Of a DNA stretch of 64,000 nt, positions 54,160 to 63,803 are shown piece by piece. A model generated the notes under the pieces. The model was given only the letters and a program-made list of their open reading frames with translations, ran no database searches and had not been told where the DNA came from. The first letter of the stretch is position 1. Every line of letters begins with the position of its first letter. Source of the DNA: CBDFHV01 sp965247705. GTDB lineage: Bacteria; Pseudomonadota; Alphaproteobacteria; Rhodospirillales; CAMCUA01. Location: positions 62,001-126,000 of the forward strand of contig CBDFHV010000079.1 in assembly GCA_965247705.1 (NCBI GenBank), written 5' to 3'. The position numbers were made by a program, and so were the translations under genes.

Positions 54160-55026
54160 TCACGCCATCCGCTGGCCGAGAATACCCTGGGAACGGAAAC
54201 TCAGAACGAACAGGATCACGAAAAACCCGACGGCGCTGCGATAGGTCGGCTCAAAGAACAGGATCGACAATTCTTCGGCCATGCCGATGGCAAAGGCTCC
54301 CACCACGGCGCCAGGTATGCTGCCCAATCCACCGAGAACCGCGGCGGCGAAGATCGACAGGATGACACGAAAACCGGTGAGGGGATCGATCGACGTATCA
54401 AGCCCGATCAGGATGCCGCCAACCCCAACCAACCCCATGCCCACCAGAGTGACCAATCGCCCGATCATCACGACGTCGATACCCTTGAGTCCGGCCAGCA
54501 TCGGGTTGTCGGAGACCGCCCGCATTGCCTTGCCAATCCGGGTGAAGGAAAGGAACAGAAACACCGCCGTCATGAAGAAGAGCGCCATCGCCATATTGGC
54601 CAATTGCTGAGGGCCGATGCGGATATCGAAAAACCGCCAATCCCGATAGAGCGGCAGATCGTAACCACGCAGGTCATTGCCGAAACCAAAGCGGATGATG
54701 TTCTCCAACAACAAGGTCAACGCGACGGACGCGATCGCCGTGGTCAATGCGCCGTACGGCCTGAGGGGCCGCAGGACAAGCTCATCGGTGATGATACCGG
54801 ATATGCCGGCGATGAAAAAGGCAGCCAGCACCGCGATCGGCGCTGGCATTCCCAGATAGACATTGACGACATAGCCGGCGAAAGCGCCGACCGTCGCGTG
54901 GGAAGCGACCGAGAAATTGGCGAACCGCAGGACGGCGTACATTGCCGTGAAACCGATAGCCGGCACCGCTAACAGGGTGCCGGCTACCACGCCATTGACA
55001 AGCAGTTGGAGGAATTGTTCGAACAA
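54160..55026 (-). CDS. Branched-chain amino acid-type ABC permease (LivH-like)
   Basis: A 288-aa permease. The N-terminus FLQLLVNGVVAGTLLAVPAIGFTAMYAVLRFANFSVASHATVGAFAGYVVN and the RAVSDNPMLAGLKGIDVVMIGRLVTLVGMGL coupling loop are typical of LivH. It is 12 bases upstream of livM and 15 bases downstream of the binding-protein gene on the minus strand. Confidence 0.92.
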   Translation of the reverse strand: MFEQFLQLLVNGVVAGTLLAVPAIGFTAMYAVLRFANFSVASHATVGAFAGYVVNVYLGMPAPIAVLAAFFIAGISGIITDELVLRPLRPYGALTTAIASVALTLLLENIIRFGFGNDLRGYDLPLYRDWRFFDIRIGPQQLANMAMALFFMTAVFLFLSFTRIGKAMRAVSDNPMLAGLKGIDVVMIGRLVTLVGMGLVGVGGILIGLDTSIDPLTGFRVILSIFAAAVLGGLGSIPGAVVGAFAIGMAEELSILFFEPTYRSAVGFFVILFVLSFRSQGILGQRMA

Positions 55027-55041
55027 GTGGCCCGATCCGGC

Positions 55042-56253
55042 TCACATGATCTTCACCAGCTCCGCCTTGCCTTTGTTGATCCTGTCGTAGCGGAAGGTCG
55101 CCGACGTGACGTCCCCGAATTCATCGAAGTCGCACGGGCCGGTGGCGCCGGCATAATCGACCGACTTGCCCTGTGACAGCAGTTTGATGCCCTCGACTGC
55201 GTTACTGACCGCGACCCCGCCGCCTTGGGAAACCGACCGCATGGCGTCGCGCATGGCGCCGCCATCGGCTTTGCCAGCCGCCGCGGCGGCCAGAATCAAC
55301 AGGTTCATATGGTCGAAAACATGGGTCGAGAAAGGATCGACGTTTTGTGTGCCCTGAATCGCCTGAACCTGCTTGTAAGCCGGCGTTGAGACATTGGGTG
55401 CCGTTCTATAGACGCGGATATCCTGGGTGACCTCCGGCGGCAAGGCATTCAGAAGCTTCTCGTTGACCGCAAAAGCGCCGGCGAGGATCTTGCCCTCGTA
55501 GCCGGCGCGGAACAGGTCGCGCAGAAGGACGATCGTATCGGGCGTATAGCCGCCGAGGAAGATGTAGTCCGGCTTGGCACGCAAAACCTTATCGACTTCC
55601 GACCGATAGCTGGTTTTGTCGGCCTCATAGATGGTTGAGGCGACGGTGCTCTTGCCGGCCTCGGTGGAGACCTTGGTCATGGTGTCGATGAAGACCTGGG
55701 CGAACGGTGTCTGCACGGCCATGGCCGCGAATTTGTTGGCGCCGTCCGACAGCATGAAATTGGTGCCGACGGTCATTTGCGCCGCCGTGATCGGCTGGGT
55801 GCGCACGATGAATTGCTTGTGGGGCAGTTTGGTAATGCTGTCGGCGCCGGAGAGGGAAGCGATCATGACACTATTTTCCCAACACAGCGGGCCGATGGCG
55901 GTCGTCACCGATGAAGCCCAGGTGCCGGCAATGCCCTGGACCTTGTCGACGTCGATCAGCTTGCGCGCGGCGCGCACGGCGGCTTCCGGGTTGGTCTGGG
56001 AATCTTCGCTGATGTACTGCACCTCTTGACCGAACAGGCCGCCGGCTTTGTTGACCGCCGCGACCACGGCGACGGCGCTTTTACGCATGGCGGGTCCGTA
56101 GGGGCCACCGGCGCCGCTAAGCGGCAACAGTGTCGAGAGTTTCAACGGCGCGGCTTGCGCCCGCACGATGGCGGGGGCCGCCAAAACCGCTCCCATCGCG
56201 GTCATCGACTTCAGGGCAGTCCGTCTGGTTATCGAATATTTCCTCGACGTCAT
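55042..56253 (-). CDS. ABC transporter substrate-binding protein, LivJ-like, Tat-exported
   Basis: A 403-aa type I periplasmic binding protein. The signal SITRRTALKSMTAMGAVLAAPAIVRAQA contains a twin-arginine motif. The body is LKLSTLLPLSGAGGPYGPAMRKSAVAVV and runs to DRINKGKAELVKIM. The ATG at 56253 follows a GGGAGGTGAAG site; upstream in-frame starts lack one. It is divergent from the amidase gene, and with hydantoinase genes next door the ligand may be an amide or amino-acid derivative. Confidence 0.9.
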   Translation of the reverse strand: MTSRKYSITRRTALKSMTAMGAVLAAPAIVRAQAAPLKLSTLLPLSGAGGPYGPAMRKSAVAVVAAVNKAGGLFGQEVQYISEDSQTNPEAAVRAARKLIDVDKVQGIAGTWASSVTTAIGPLCWENSVMIASLSGADSITKLPHKQFIVRTQPITAAQMTVGTNFMLSDGANKFAAMAVQTPFAQVFIDTMTKVSTEAGKSTVASTIYEADKTSYRSEVDKVLRAKPDYIFLGGYTPDTIVLLRDLFRAGYEGKILAGAFAVNEKLLNALPPEVTQDIRVYRTAPNVSTPAYKQVQAIQGTQNVDPFSTHVFDHMNLLILAAAAAGKADGGAMRDAMRSVSQGGGVAVSNAVEGIKLLSQGKSVDYAGATGPCDFDEFGDVTSATFRYDRINKGKAELVKIM

Positions 56254-56523
56254 CTTCACCTCCCTCATGTTGATTTCTCGAAGATTGGCATGGCTCATCG
56301 GTCGAACCGGCTTGGTCACGAACGTGACCGCGGCGCGACATTTACGGGCGCGTTGCTTGCTCGCGGATCTATCGGAAATTTTCTGAAAGCAACAATTCTT
56401 CCGATAAAGATGATCCGTTCACCCGCTCAGGCTGTCAACATAAAACGAGGCGGGTAAACTTGGAACCCATCGGCGCCGTTCGCTGTCGCCGAAGCTATTC
56501 ACCTCCGTCGGGAGAAAAACGTC

Positions 56524-57933
56524 ATGATGCACCTGCCCCCGGATCCCCTGGAAGCCGGCGGAATACCAGGCTTCGGTGAACGCCTTCGATCCGGCGAAAC
56601 CACCGCCGAGAAGGTCACCACCGCCTACATCGATCGAATAGCAGCCCTGGACGGACGCCTTCAGGCCTACGAGCACGTTGCCGGGGATGCGGCACTGGCG
56701 GCGGCACGGTCGGTCGACCGCCTGTTGGCCGCGGGTACGGATCTCGGCCCCCTGATGGGGGTGCCAGTGGCGATCAAGGACATCGTCGCCGTGGACGGCA
56801 TGCCGACCACCGCCGGATCGATGATGGATGTGGCGGACCTGATCGGCCCGGAAGGCGGCTTCGTCAAGATGTTGAAGCGCGCTGGCTGCGTCATCTTGGG
56901 CAAGGTGAAGACCACCGAGTTTGCCATCGGCACGTTGCTCGGGATCAACCAAGTCCGGGGCACCCCTTGGAACCCGTGGGACGCCGAAACCCACCGCATT
57001 CCGGGCTCGTCGAGCAGCGGCTCCGGCGTCGCCACCGCCGCCGGCCTGTGCGGCTTCGCCATTGGGTCCGACACCGGCGGCTCGGTGCGCATTCCGGCCG
57101 CATTTAACGGCATTGTGGGACTGAAGACGACCAAGGGCGTGTGGCCGACGGACGGGGTCTTTCCGCTCTGTCCGACCTTCGACACCTTGTCGACGCTGAC
57201 CCGGACGGCGGCCGACGCGGCGGTGGTGGCGGAGGTCCTCATCGGCGGACCCCGGCCCGTGCCCGCCCCGGCCCGCGGGCTGCGCTTGGGGCAGCCGAGC
57301 CGGCACTTCTTCGACAAGCTCGACCCGGAGGTCGAGGCGGACCTGGAGAAGGCCGTCGCTCTCCTCCACGCCGCCGGTGTCGAGATCGTGCCCTTCGAGG
57401 TGCCCGAAATCCATGAGGCGGACGAGGCCTTGGCGGCGGTGATGCCGGCGGAACTGATCGCCTCCCTCGGGCGCCAGCGCTTCCTGGCCGGGCGCGACCG
57501 CATGGACACGGAAGCGGAGATGCGGGCGGCACCGGGCCTCGACGTCATGGCGGACCAATACACTCGGCTCGTCCGGCGTCACCACGCCGTGGTGGAGATT
57601 TACCGCGAGCGGATGCGCGGCCTCGACGGCTGGCTGGCGCCCAGCGCACCCATGCTACCGATGGCGGTTGAGGAGGCGACGACGCCCGAGGGCCGGCGGC
57701 GCCTGACGGAGGACGGCGCCCGCACCACGCGGCACACCAACTTCCTCGGTCTGTGCTCTGTTTCGGTGCCCGTACAGGGGCTAGGCGCGCGGCTCCCCGT
57801 GGGATTGCAGATCAACGCCCGTGGTTTTGGCGAACGGGGCGCCATCGGCGCGGCCCTATCGCTCGAGACGTTGATGGGGCCGCCCAGAATTCCGGACCTC
57901 TCGGGCTTCGCCAGGCAGGGGGGCGAGCTCTAA
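56524..57933 (+). CDS. Amidase (amidase signature family)
   Basis: A 469-aa hydrolase. The Ser-Ser-Lys triad is in place: Lys in VPVAIKDIVAVDG, the Ser-rich loop PGSSSSGSGVATAAG, and the second Ser in GSDTGGSVRIPAAFNGIVGLK. It cleaves amide bonds of a small molecule; which one cannot be told. It is divergent from the binding-protein gene (270 bp between), and its end overlaps the livF stop by 4 bases, so it sits inside the split transporter locus. Confidence 0.9.
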   Translation: MMHLPPDPLEAGGIPGFGERLRSGETTAEKVTTAYIDRIAALDGRLQAYEHVAGDAALAAARSVDRLLAAGTDLGPLMGVPVAIKDIVAVDGMPTTAGSMMDVADLIGPEGGFVKMLKRAGCVILGKVKTTEFAIGTLLGINQVRGTPWNPWDAETHRIPGSSSSGSGVATAAGLCGFAIGSDTGGSVRIPAAFNGIVGLKTTKGVWPTDGVFPLCPTFDTLSTLTRTAADAAVVAEVLIGGPRPVPAPARGLRLGQPSRHFFDKLDPEVEADLEKAVALLHAAGVEIVPFEVPEIHEADEALAAVMPAELIASLGRQRFLAGRDRMDTEAEMRAAPGLDVMADQYTRLVRRHHAVVEIYRERMRGLDGWLAPSAPMLPMAVEEATTPEGRRRLTEDGARTTRHTNFLGLCSVSVPVQGLGARLPVGLQINARGFGERGAIGAALSLETLMGPPRIPDLSGFARQGGEL

Positions 57934-58640
57934 CCGCCGAGGAATATTCGCCGCACTTCGGAATCGGCGGCGAGCGCGGATGCGTCGCCATCCCGCGCAT
58001 TGCGGCCATCGACGAAGATATAGGCGCGGTTCGAGATGCCGAGCGCCGCCAACGCGTTCTGCTCGACGATGGCAATCGATACGTCGTCCTCGTTGATGGA
58101 CATGATGGTCCGAAAGAGCCGCTCCGTGGCGATGGGCGACAGGCCGGCGGATGGTTCGTCCAGCAGCAACAGGGTCGGTTCCACCATCAGGGCCGTCGCC
58201 ATCGCCAGGATTTGTCGCTGGCCACCGGACAACGTGCGTGCCTGCTGCCGGCGTTTCTCCGCGAGTTCGGGAAATCGCTCGAAAATGTCGGCAATGCGCT
58301 GGCGCGTCGTGGCCGGCTCCAGAAATCCGCCCATTTCCAGGTTTTCACGAACGCTGAGGGACGGAAAGACATTCTGCTCCTGGGGGACGAAGGCAATCCC
58401 CCGTTCGGCGATGGCGCGGGCGCCGGTATTCTGAATCTCCACCCCGTCCAGGGCGATCCGCCCTTGAGCGGCCGACAGCAGGCCGGCGACAACCTTGAAA
58501 AAGGTCGATTTGCCGGCGCCGTTCGGGCCGATGATGGAGACGATTTCGCCGGGCTCGACGCGAACCGAGACATCCCGCAAAACGATGTCGGTCGCCGAAT
58601 AGCCGGCGACGATGCCTTCGGCGACCAACTGGCCCGCCAT
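57930..58640 (-). CDS. Branched-chain amino acid-type ABC ATPase (LivF-like)
   Basis: A 236-aa ATPase. Walker A is GPNGAGKSTF, the signature is LSGGQRQILAMATALM, Walker B is LLLLDEPSAGLSPI and the switch His is replaced by EQN (IAIVEQNALAAL), normal for LivF. The ATG at 58640 begins MAGQLVAEGI. It follows LivG with a 2-base gap. Confidence 0.93.
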   Translation of the reverse strand: MAGQLVAEGIVAGYSATDIVLRDVSVRVEPGEIVSIIGPNGAGKSTFFKVVAGLLSAAQGRIALDGVEIQNTGARAIAERGIAFVPQEQNVFPSLSVRENLEMGGFLEPATTRQRIADIFERFPELAEKRRQQARTLSGGQRQILAMATALMVEPTLLLLDEPSAGLSPIATERLFRTIMSINEDDVSIAIVEQNALAALGISNRAYIFVDGRNARDGDASALAADSEVRRIFLGG

Positions 58641-58642
58641 GG

Positions 58643-59410
58643 TTAGGTTCTCACCGACGGCCGGCTCATATAGGCGTCCTGTACCGACCGATCGGCGGCG
58701 ATCTTCTCGAAGGTGCCGCTCGCCAGTGTCATCCCCTCCGCCATGACGATGACCGGGTCGCATAGCTTGGCGATCATGTTCATGTTGTGCTCAATGACCA
58801 GAAGGGTACGTCCTTCGTCGCGCAGGTTTCGCAGATGCTGGGCCAGCTTATCGGCCAACGTCGGATTGACTCCGGCGATCGGCTCGTCCAACAGAATCAT
58901 CCGGGGTTCGGCCATCAAGGCGCGGCCCAGTTCCAACAATTTCTTCTGGCCACCGGATATTTCGGAGGCCCGACTGTCCAGGATGTGTGTCAGCGATAGG
59001 CGATCGGCAACGGCCATCGCCTTGTCTATCAACGCCCGCTCCCGCCGCCGGGCGCGTGGCATGCCGACAAGGGCGTCGAAAAGGGACTCGCCGGGCTGCT
59101 TGGGGCCATAGAGCAACAGGTTCTCCATCACCGTCAGGCGCGGAAAGCCCCGGGCAATTTGAAACGTCCGCACCAGGCCGCGTCGCGAAATGTATTCCGC
59201 CCGCTTTCCGGTAATGTCCGTGCCGTCGAAACTTACGCGTCCGCCATGGGGGCGAAGCAATCCGGAGACGATATTGAACAAGGTGGTCTTGCCGGCGCCG
59301 TTCGGTCCGATCAGCCCCGTGATGGTGCCCGCCTCGACGCCGAAGCTGACCCCGGCGAGGGCGCTGACTCCGTAGAAATGACGATGAAGATCGGTGACCT
59401 CAAAGAGCAA
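58643..59410 (-). CDS. Branched-chain amino acid-type ABC ATPase (LivG-like)
   Basis: A 255-aa ATPase. Walker A is GPNGAGKTTL, the signature is ISGGQKKLLELGRALM, Walker B is MILLDEPIAGVNP and the switch His is in VIEHNMNMI. The start is a TTG at 59410, within the end of a small alanine-racemase-like remnant. It is followed by LivF. The order hyuA-hyuB-remnant-livG-livF suggests one transcript. Confidence 0.93.
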   Translation of the reverse strand: MLFEVTDLHRHFYGVSALAGVSFGVEAGTITGLIGPNGAGKTTLFNIVSGLLRPHGGRVSFDGTDITGKRAEYISRRGLVRTFQIARGFPRLTVMENLLLYGPKQPGESLFDALVGMPRARRRERALIDKAMAVADRLSLTHILDSRASEISGGQKKLLELGRALMAEPRMILLDEPIAGVNPTLADKLAQHLRNLRDEGRTLLVIEHNMNMIAKLCDPVIVMAEGMTLASGTFEKIAADRSVQDAYMSRPSVRT

Positions 59411-59549
59411 CGTCCGGGTCCTCTAATATGTCGCCGTGACGTGGATTTCGCATTGATGCCAGGCCGTCCGCCCCGGCATCGATCGCCGCCCGCGCGATCT
59501 CGACCGAGCCGAGATCGATTTCCGCCCAGGTCGGCCGCTCGACGGTCAC
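59400..59549 (-). pseudogene. Internally deleted alanine-racemase-like remnant
   Basis: A 49-codon frame from a GTG at 59549 that overlaps the hyuB stop. It reads VTVERPTWAEIDLGS, the N-terminal strand of alanine racemase (RPTWAEIDLG), and passes directly into VEIARAAIDAGADGLA, which in the full enzyme lies about 45 residues later. After that it reads SMRNPRHGDILEDPDVAL and stops. The join implies an internal deletion plus loss of everything downstream. The remaining piece overlaps the livG start and cannot be active. Confidence 0.6.
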
Positions 59550-61396
59550 GGCCGACGCCTTGGCGCGGGTCGCGCGGCCCCGATATCGGCGAGCCGGAGG
59601 CCGAGGGAGCGGACGAAGTGCGCGACGTGGCTGGCCGGCCCTTGCGGTCGCCGTCCAGCGGCCGCCTTGCGCTTGCGCAACCGCCGGGTGGCCGACTCGT
59701 TGACGGTCATGGTTCCGGCGTCGATCACCACCCCGAACTCGCGCTTGACGTAATCGAGGCCGAATTTGTCGTCGAGCACGTCCTCGAGGACCATGGCGGG
59801 GTCCCGTTCCAGGGGATCTCCATAACCGCCGGCCCCGGGCAGGGTGTGGCACACCGAGTCGCCCTTCCTCAAGTCGGTGCTCTCGCGGGGCAGGACCGGC
59901 AGAACCTGCTGGTCGGCCCCCGGGTTGAGGATGTTGAACGACGGCGTCCCCGACTTGCCGCCGGCGAGGCCGTAGGGCTGGTGGCGGCGGCGGTCGGAGC
60001 GGATGGTGAACACCGCCTCGTCGGCGAGCAGGCGCCATTCGCGGGTGATCGCCATGCCGCCCCGGTATTTGCCGGGTCCGCCGGAATCCTTGACCAGCCC
60101 GTAACGCACCACCTCGATGGGATTGTCCGATTCGATGAACTCGATGGGCTGGTTGGACTGGTTGGCGGCCAGGTTGGCCAGTCCGTCGACCCCGTCCCGG
60201 TCGGGACGGCCGCCCCAGGAGCCGAGAAACGACTCGGTGAAAACGAAGGGTTCGCCGTTGTGCCGGCCGCCGATGCTGGGATTGGCGGCGCCGCCCTCGC
60301 CGGCCGCCGGAACCCGCTCGGGGACCGCCTTGGCGAGGGCCCCGAGAACGGTGTCCGCGGCACGAAAACCGGTGATGCCGCGCGCGTTGGCGGCCGCCGG
60401 AAGATGCGGATTGACGATGCTGCCGGGCGGCGCGATGACCTTGATCGGCCGCATGTAGCCCTCGGCGTTGGGGATCGCCGCCCGGACCATACAGCGCAGG
60501 GCCAGGTAGGTGGCCGAGTAGATGAAGGGTCCCGGCGCATTGATCGCCGCCTTGACCTGGGGCGAAGTGCCCGTCCAGTCGGCCGTAATGTCGTCGCCGT
60601 CGACGGTCATCTTGACCTGGAAGACCACCGGCTCAGGCGTATGGCCGAAGCCGTCTATGTAGTCGGTGAAGTCGTACGCGCCATCGGGCAGGGAGCGGAT
60701 CTCGTCGCGCATCACGCGCTCGGCGTAATCGTGCATCTCGTCGAGGTAGTCGCGCAGCACGGGCGCGCCATAGCGCTCCAGCAGTTCCACGAAGGCCTTC
60801 CCGCCGGCGTGGCAGGCCGCCACCTGGGCCCGCAGATCGCCGAGCACCTTCTTGGGCACGCGGACGTTCTTTTCGATGATCGTCAACAGCATCTCGCTGG
60901 GGCGCCCGCCGTCATGGAGCTTGAGAAGGGGAATGCGCAGTCCTTCCTGATAGATCTCGGTGGCGTGCACGGCGGTACCGCCCGGCGTAATGCCGCCGAC
61001 GTCGGTGTGGTGGACCAGGGTCGTCGCGTAGCCCTCGACCGTGCCCTCGTGGAAGATCGGCATGGTCAAGTAAATGTCGGGCAGATGCATGCCGCCGCCG
61101 CCGTAGGGGTCGTTGACGGCGAAGATATCGCCCGGCCGCATGTTCTCGCCGTACTGCTCGATCAGGATTTGCATGGCGAAGGGGAAGGACCCCAAGTGCA
61201 GGGCCGTCAACAGGCCCTGGGCCACCATGCGGCCCTGGCCGTCGCAAACGGCGGTCGAATAGTCCAGGGAATCGCGGCAAATCGCGGAATGGGCGCTGCG
61301 CATGATGACCAGCGCCATTTCGTCGGCGATGGAATCGAGGGCGTTCTTGACCACCTCGAACGTCACCGGATCGATGGATCGGGTCATGGCTGTCAC
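59546..61396 (-). CDS. hyuB: Hydantoinase B/oxoprolinase family protein
   Basis: A 616-aa subunit of an ATP-dependent cyclic-amide hydrolase. Family segments are DPVTFEVVKNALDSIADEMALVIMRSAHS, PGDIFAVNDPYGGGGMHLPD, HHTDVGGITPGG and LPGAGGYGDPLERDP. The start is a GTG at 61396 overlapping the hyuA stop (GTGA); an ATG three codons on is possible. Together with HyuA it would open a hydantoin, 5-oxoproline or related lactam using ATP. The last about 20 residues (ADIGAARPAPRRRP) are unusual. Confidence 0.92.
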   Translation of the reverse strand: MTAMTRSIDPVTFEVVKNALDSIADEMALVIMRSAHSAICRDSLDYSTAVCDGQGRMVAQGLLTALHLGSFPFAMQILIEQYGENMRPGDIFAVNDPYGGGGMHLPDIYLTMPIFHEGTVEGYATTLVHHTDVGGITPGGTAVHATEIYQEGLRIPLLKLHDGGRPSEMLLTIIEKNVRVPKKVLGDLRAQVAACHAGGKAFVELLERYGAPVLRDYLDEMHDYAERVMRDEIRSLPDGAYDFTDYIDGFGHTPEPVVFQVKMTVDGDDITADWTGTSPQVKAAINAPGPFIYSATYLALRCMVRAAIPNAEGYMRPIKVIAPPGSIVNPHLPAAANARGITGFRAADTVLGALAKAVPERVPAAGEGGAANPSIGGRHNGEPFVFTESFLGSWGGRPDRDGVDGLANLAANQSNQPIEFIESDNPIEVVRYGLVKDSGGPGKYRGGMAITREWRLLADEAVFTIRSDRRRHQPYGLAGGKSGTPSFNILNPGADQQVLPVLPRESTDLRKGDSVCHTLPGAGGYGDPLERDPAMVLEDVLDDKFGLDYVKREFGVVIDAGTMTVNESATRRLRKRKAAAGRRPQGPASHVAHFVRSLGLRLADIGAARPAPRRRP

Positions 61397-63498
61397 GCCT
61401 TGGTTATGAGGATGTTGCCGCGTCCGTCCAATACCGCCCGCCAGCCCGGCGGCACGACCGTGGTGGCATCGTATTCCTCGACGATAAGGGGACCCGCGCG
61501 CGCCTCGTCGAGGAGGTCGCCACGCCCTACCACCGGCGTCTCCATGAGACCATGGACGGCGCCGAAATAGGCCTCGCGCCGACGGTGCCGGTCGGCCGCG
61601 CCGGTGCCGTGACCGCCGACCGCCTGGGCGGGGTCGATGTCCCTGGGACCGGGCGGGTCGGCGCCGCCAACGACCCTCAGGTTGACCAGGTCCACCGGCT
61701 CGTCGTCGGCGCGGTGGCCATAGGTCCTCAGGTGCTCCTCGCTGAACCCCTCGACCATGGCGGCGATCCCCGACGGTGTGGTAACGGGGATCGTCAACTC
61801 GTAGGCCTGTCCCGAATAGCGCAGGTCGGCCTGGCGCAGGACCGACATCTGGTCGGGCCCGAATCCGTCGGCCGCCAGGGCCGAACGCGCCTGCGCCTCC
61901 AGGGCGCCAAAGGTCCGTTCGATTTCGCCTTCGTCCGCCTCGCCGGCGCGGCGGAAGAGGGTCTGCACATATTCGTGCTCGATCTTCGAAAACAGAAGCC
62001 CGAAGGCGCTGAACAACCCCGGGCTGGGCGGCACGATGATGCGCGTCATCTGCAACTGGGTGGCCACCTCGGCGGCCAGCGCCGGACCACTGCCACCGAA
62101 GGCGAACAGGGTGAAGCCCCTGGGGTCTCGGCCACGATAGGTGGACACCGCCTTGACGGCGCGCATCATGGTGGCGCCGGCAACCACTTGAATGCCGTGG
62201 GCGGCCTCCAGGAGGTTCTTGCCCAGGGCATCGGCCACCCGCGCCCGCATCACCCGACGGGACTTCTCGGCATTGAGCCGCATCTCACCGCCGACCAGAT
62301 AGTCGGGATTGAAATAGCCGAGGACGACCAGGGCATCGGTCAGGGTTGGCTCCTCGCCGCCGTTGTCGTAGCACACCGGCCCCGGTACGGCGCCGGCGCT
62401 GCTGGGCCCGACCAGAAGCCGGCCGTCCTTTTCGACCGATACGATGCTGCCGCCGCCGGCGCCGATTTCCGAGACGTCGACCACCGACAGCTTAAGGGCA
62501 TGGCCGCCGCCCTTGACCAGTTGGCTGCTCAGGTTGATGCCGGCCCCGACCTCGTACTCCGAGGTCTTGGTGACCTGGCCGTTCTCGACGATCGAGGCCT
62601 TGGCGGTGGTCCCCCCCATGTCCAGGGTGATGACATTGGGATAACCGGACTTGTGGGCGCTCCGGGCTGCCCCGATGACCCCCGCCGCGGGTCCGGATTC
62701 GACGATGCTGGCCGGTTTCGCCATCACCGCTTCGGTGCGCATGATGCCGCCATTGGACTGCATGACCTGAAGGGGCGCCTGGATGCCGATGGAGGCCAGC
62801 TTGTCCATGAGGGAGTGCAGGTAGTTGGCGACCAACGGGCCGACATAGGCGTTGATCACCGTCGTCGAGGTACGTTCGTATTCGCGGAGCTCGGGCAGCA
62901 CGTCGACGGAACAGGTGATGAAGACGCCGGCGGGCAGGGCCGCCCGGGCGATCTCGGCGACCCGTCGCTCGTGGGCGGGATTGGCATAGGAATGAAGGAG
63001 ACAGATGGCCAGGGCCTCGATCCTCTGGCCCTCGATGCGCTCGACCACCGCCGCGACGCCCGTCTCGTCGAGGGGTTTCTTGATCTCGCCGTGGGAACCC
63101 ATGCGCTCGTCGACCTCGAAGCGCAGGCGGCGCGCCACCAGGGGCGGCACCTTGTCATAGAAGAAATTGTAGAGCTCGGGGATACGGATGCGACGCAGCT
63201 CCAGGACATCGCGGAAGCCGGCGGTGGTGATCAGCGCCGTCCTCGCCCCCTTCTTCTCGATGATCGCATTGGTGACCACGGTGGTGCCATGAACCACCGC
63301 GTCAACGGCCCCCGGATCTACGGCGGTCTCCTCGAGCAACCGCTGGAGGCCGTCCATGATGGCGCGACCGTAGTCGTCGGGGGTGGACGATATCTTTCTG
63401 GTGGCGACGGAGCCGTCGCTGCCCAGCAGCACGATGTCGGTAAAGGTGCCGCCGATATCCGCGCCCGCCCGGTACCGGATTCCATTGGTTGATGTCAT
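61393..63498 (-). CDS. hyuA: Hydantoinase A/oxoprolinase family protein
   Basis: A 701-aa ATP-binding subunit of the ASKHA superfamily. The phosphate-binding loop is AGADIGGTFTDIVLLG. Other family motifs are HGTTVVTNAIIEKKGA, TTAGFRDVLELRRIRIPELYNFFYDKV, TLDMGGTTAKAS and AFGGSGPALAAEVA. It works with HyuB and is coupled to it. With the adjacent Liv-type transporter and amidase it suggests import and breakdown of cyclic amides. Confidence 0.92.
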   Translation of the reverse strand: MTSTNGIRYRAGADIGGTFTDIVLLGSDGSVATRKISSTPDDYGRAIMDGLQRLLEETAVDPGAVDAVVHGTTVVTNAIIEKKGARTALITTAGFRDVLELRRIRIPELYNFFYDKVPPLVARRLRFEVDERMGSHGEIKKPLDETGVAAVVERIEGQRIEALAICLLHSYANPAHERRVAEIARAALPAGVFITCSVDVLPELREYERTSTTVINAYVGPLVANYLHSLMDKLASIGIQAPLQVMQSNGGIMRTEAVMAKPASIVESGPAAGVIGAARSAHKSGYPNVITLDMGGTTAKASIVENGQVTKTSEYEVGAGINLSSQLVKGGGHALKLSVVDVSEIGAGGGSIVSVEKDGRLLVGPSSAGAVPGPVCYDNGGEEPTLTDALVVLGYFNPDYLVGGEMRLNAEKSRRVMRARVADALGKNLLEAAHGIQVVAGATMMRAVKAVSTYRGRDPRGFTLFAFGGSGPALAAEVATQLQMTRIIVPPSPGLFSAFGLLFSKIEHEYVQTLFRRAGEADEGEIERTFGALEAQARSALAADGFGPDQMSVLRQADLRYSGQAYELTIPVTTPSGIAAMVEGFSEEHLRTYGHRADDEPVDLVNLRVVGGADPPGPRDIDPAQAVGGHGTGAADRHRRREAYFGAVHGLMETPVVGRGDLLDEARAGPLIVEEYDATTVVPPGWRAVLDGRGNILITKA

Positions 63499-63803
63499 CG
63501 CAGTGCGATCATTGAACGCCTTTCCAATGACTTATTCTACTTTGGACGCAATCCGGGCGATGAGAACTTGGGAACCAAGCGAATACGAAGGTTACCGAAT
63601 CCGTTGTCAATAGTCGAAGTCATGGGAGGATGAAATGAAGAGAACCACGCACGTGATCATGGCCGGCGTCAATTCCGTCAAGGCGAGATGTGCCGTGGTT
63701 CGAGATCCGGCGCATGGAGCTTTCGAACTGTCGCCGGACCCACGAGCCGGCCTTCGGCGAATCCCTTGGCCCAGACTCGTTGGTTCCGCGCGATCGCGCC
63801 TTG
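63499..63803. other. Gene-poor interval, 305 bp
   Basis: The interval between the hyuA start and the SDR stop contains no frame with protein-like composition or a ribosome-binding site. It should hold the hyuA promoter. No operator-like repeat stood out. Confidence 0.45.

Noticed and set aside
59159..61570. 803-codon open frame on the plus strand
   Set aside because: It is antisense to hyuB and livG, has no ribosome-binding site or family match, and is a by-product of high GC in the third codon position.
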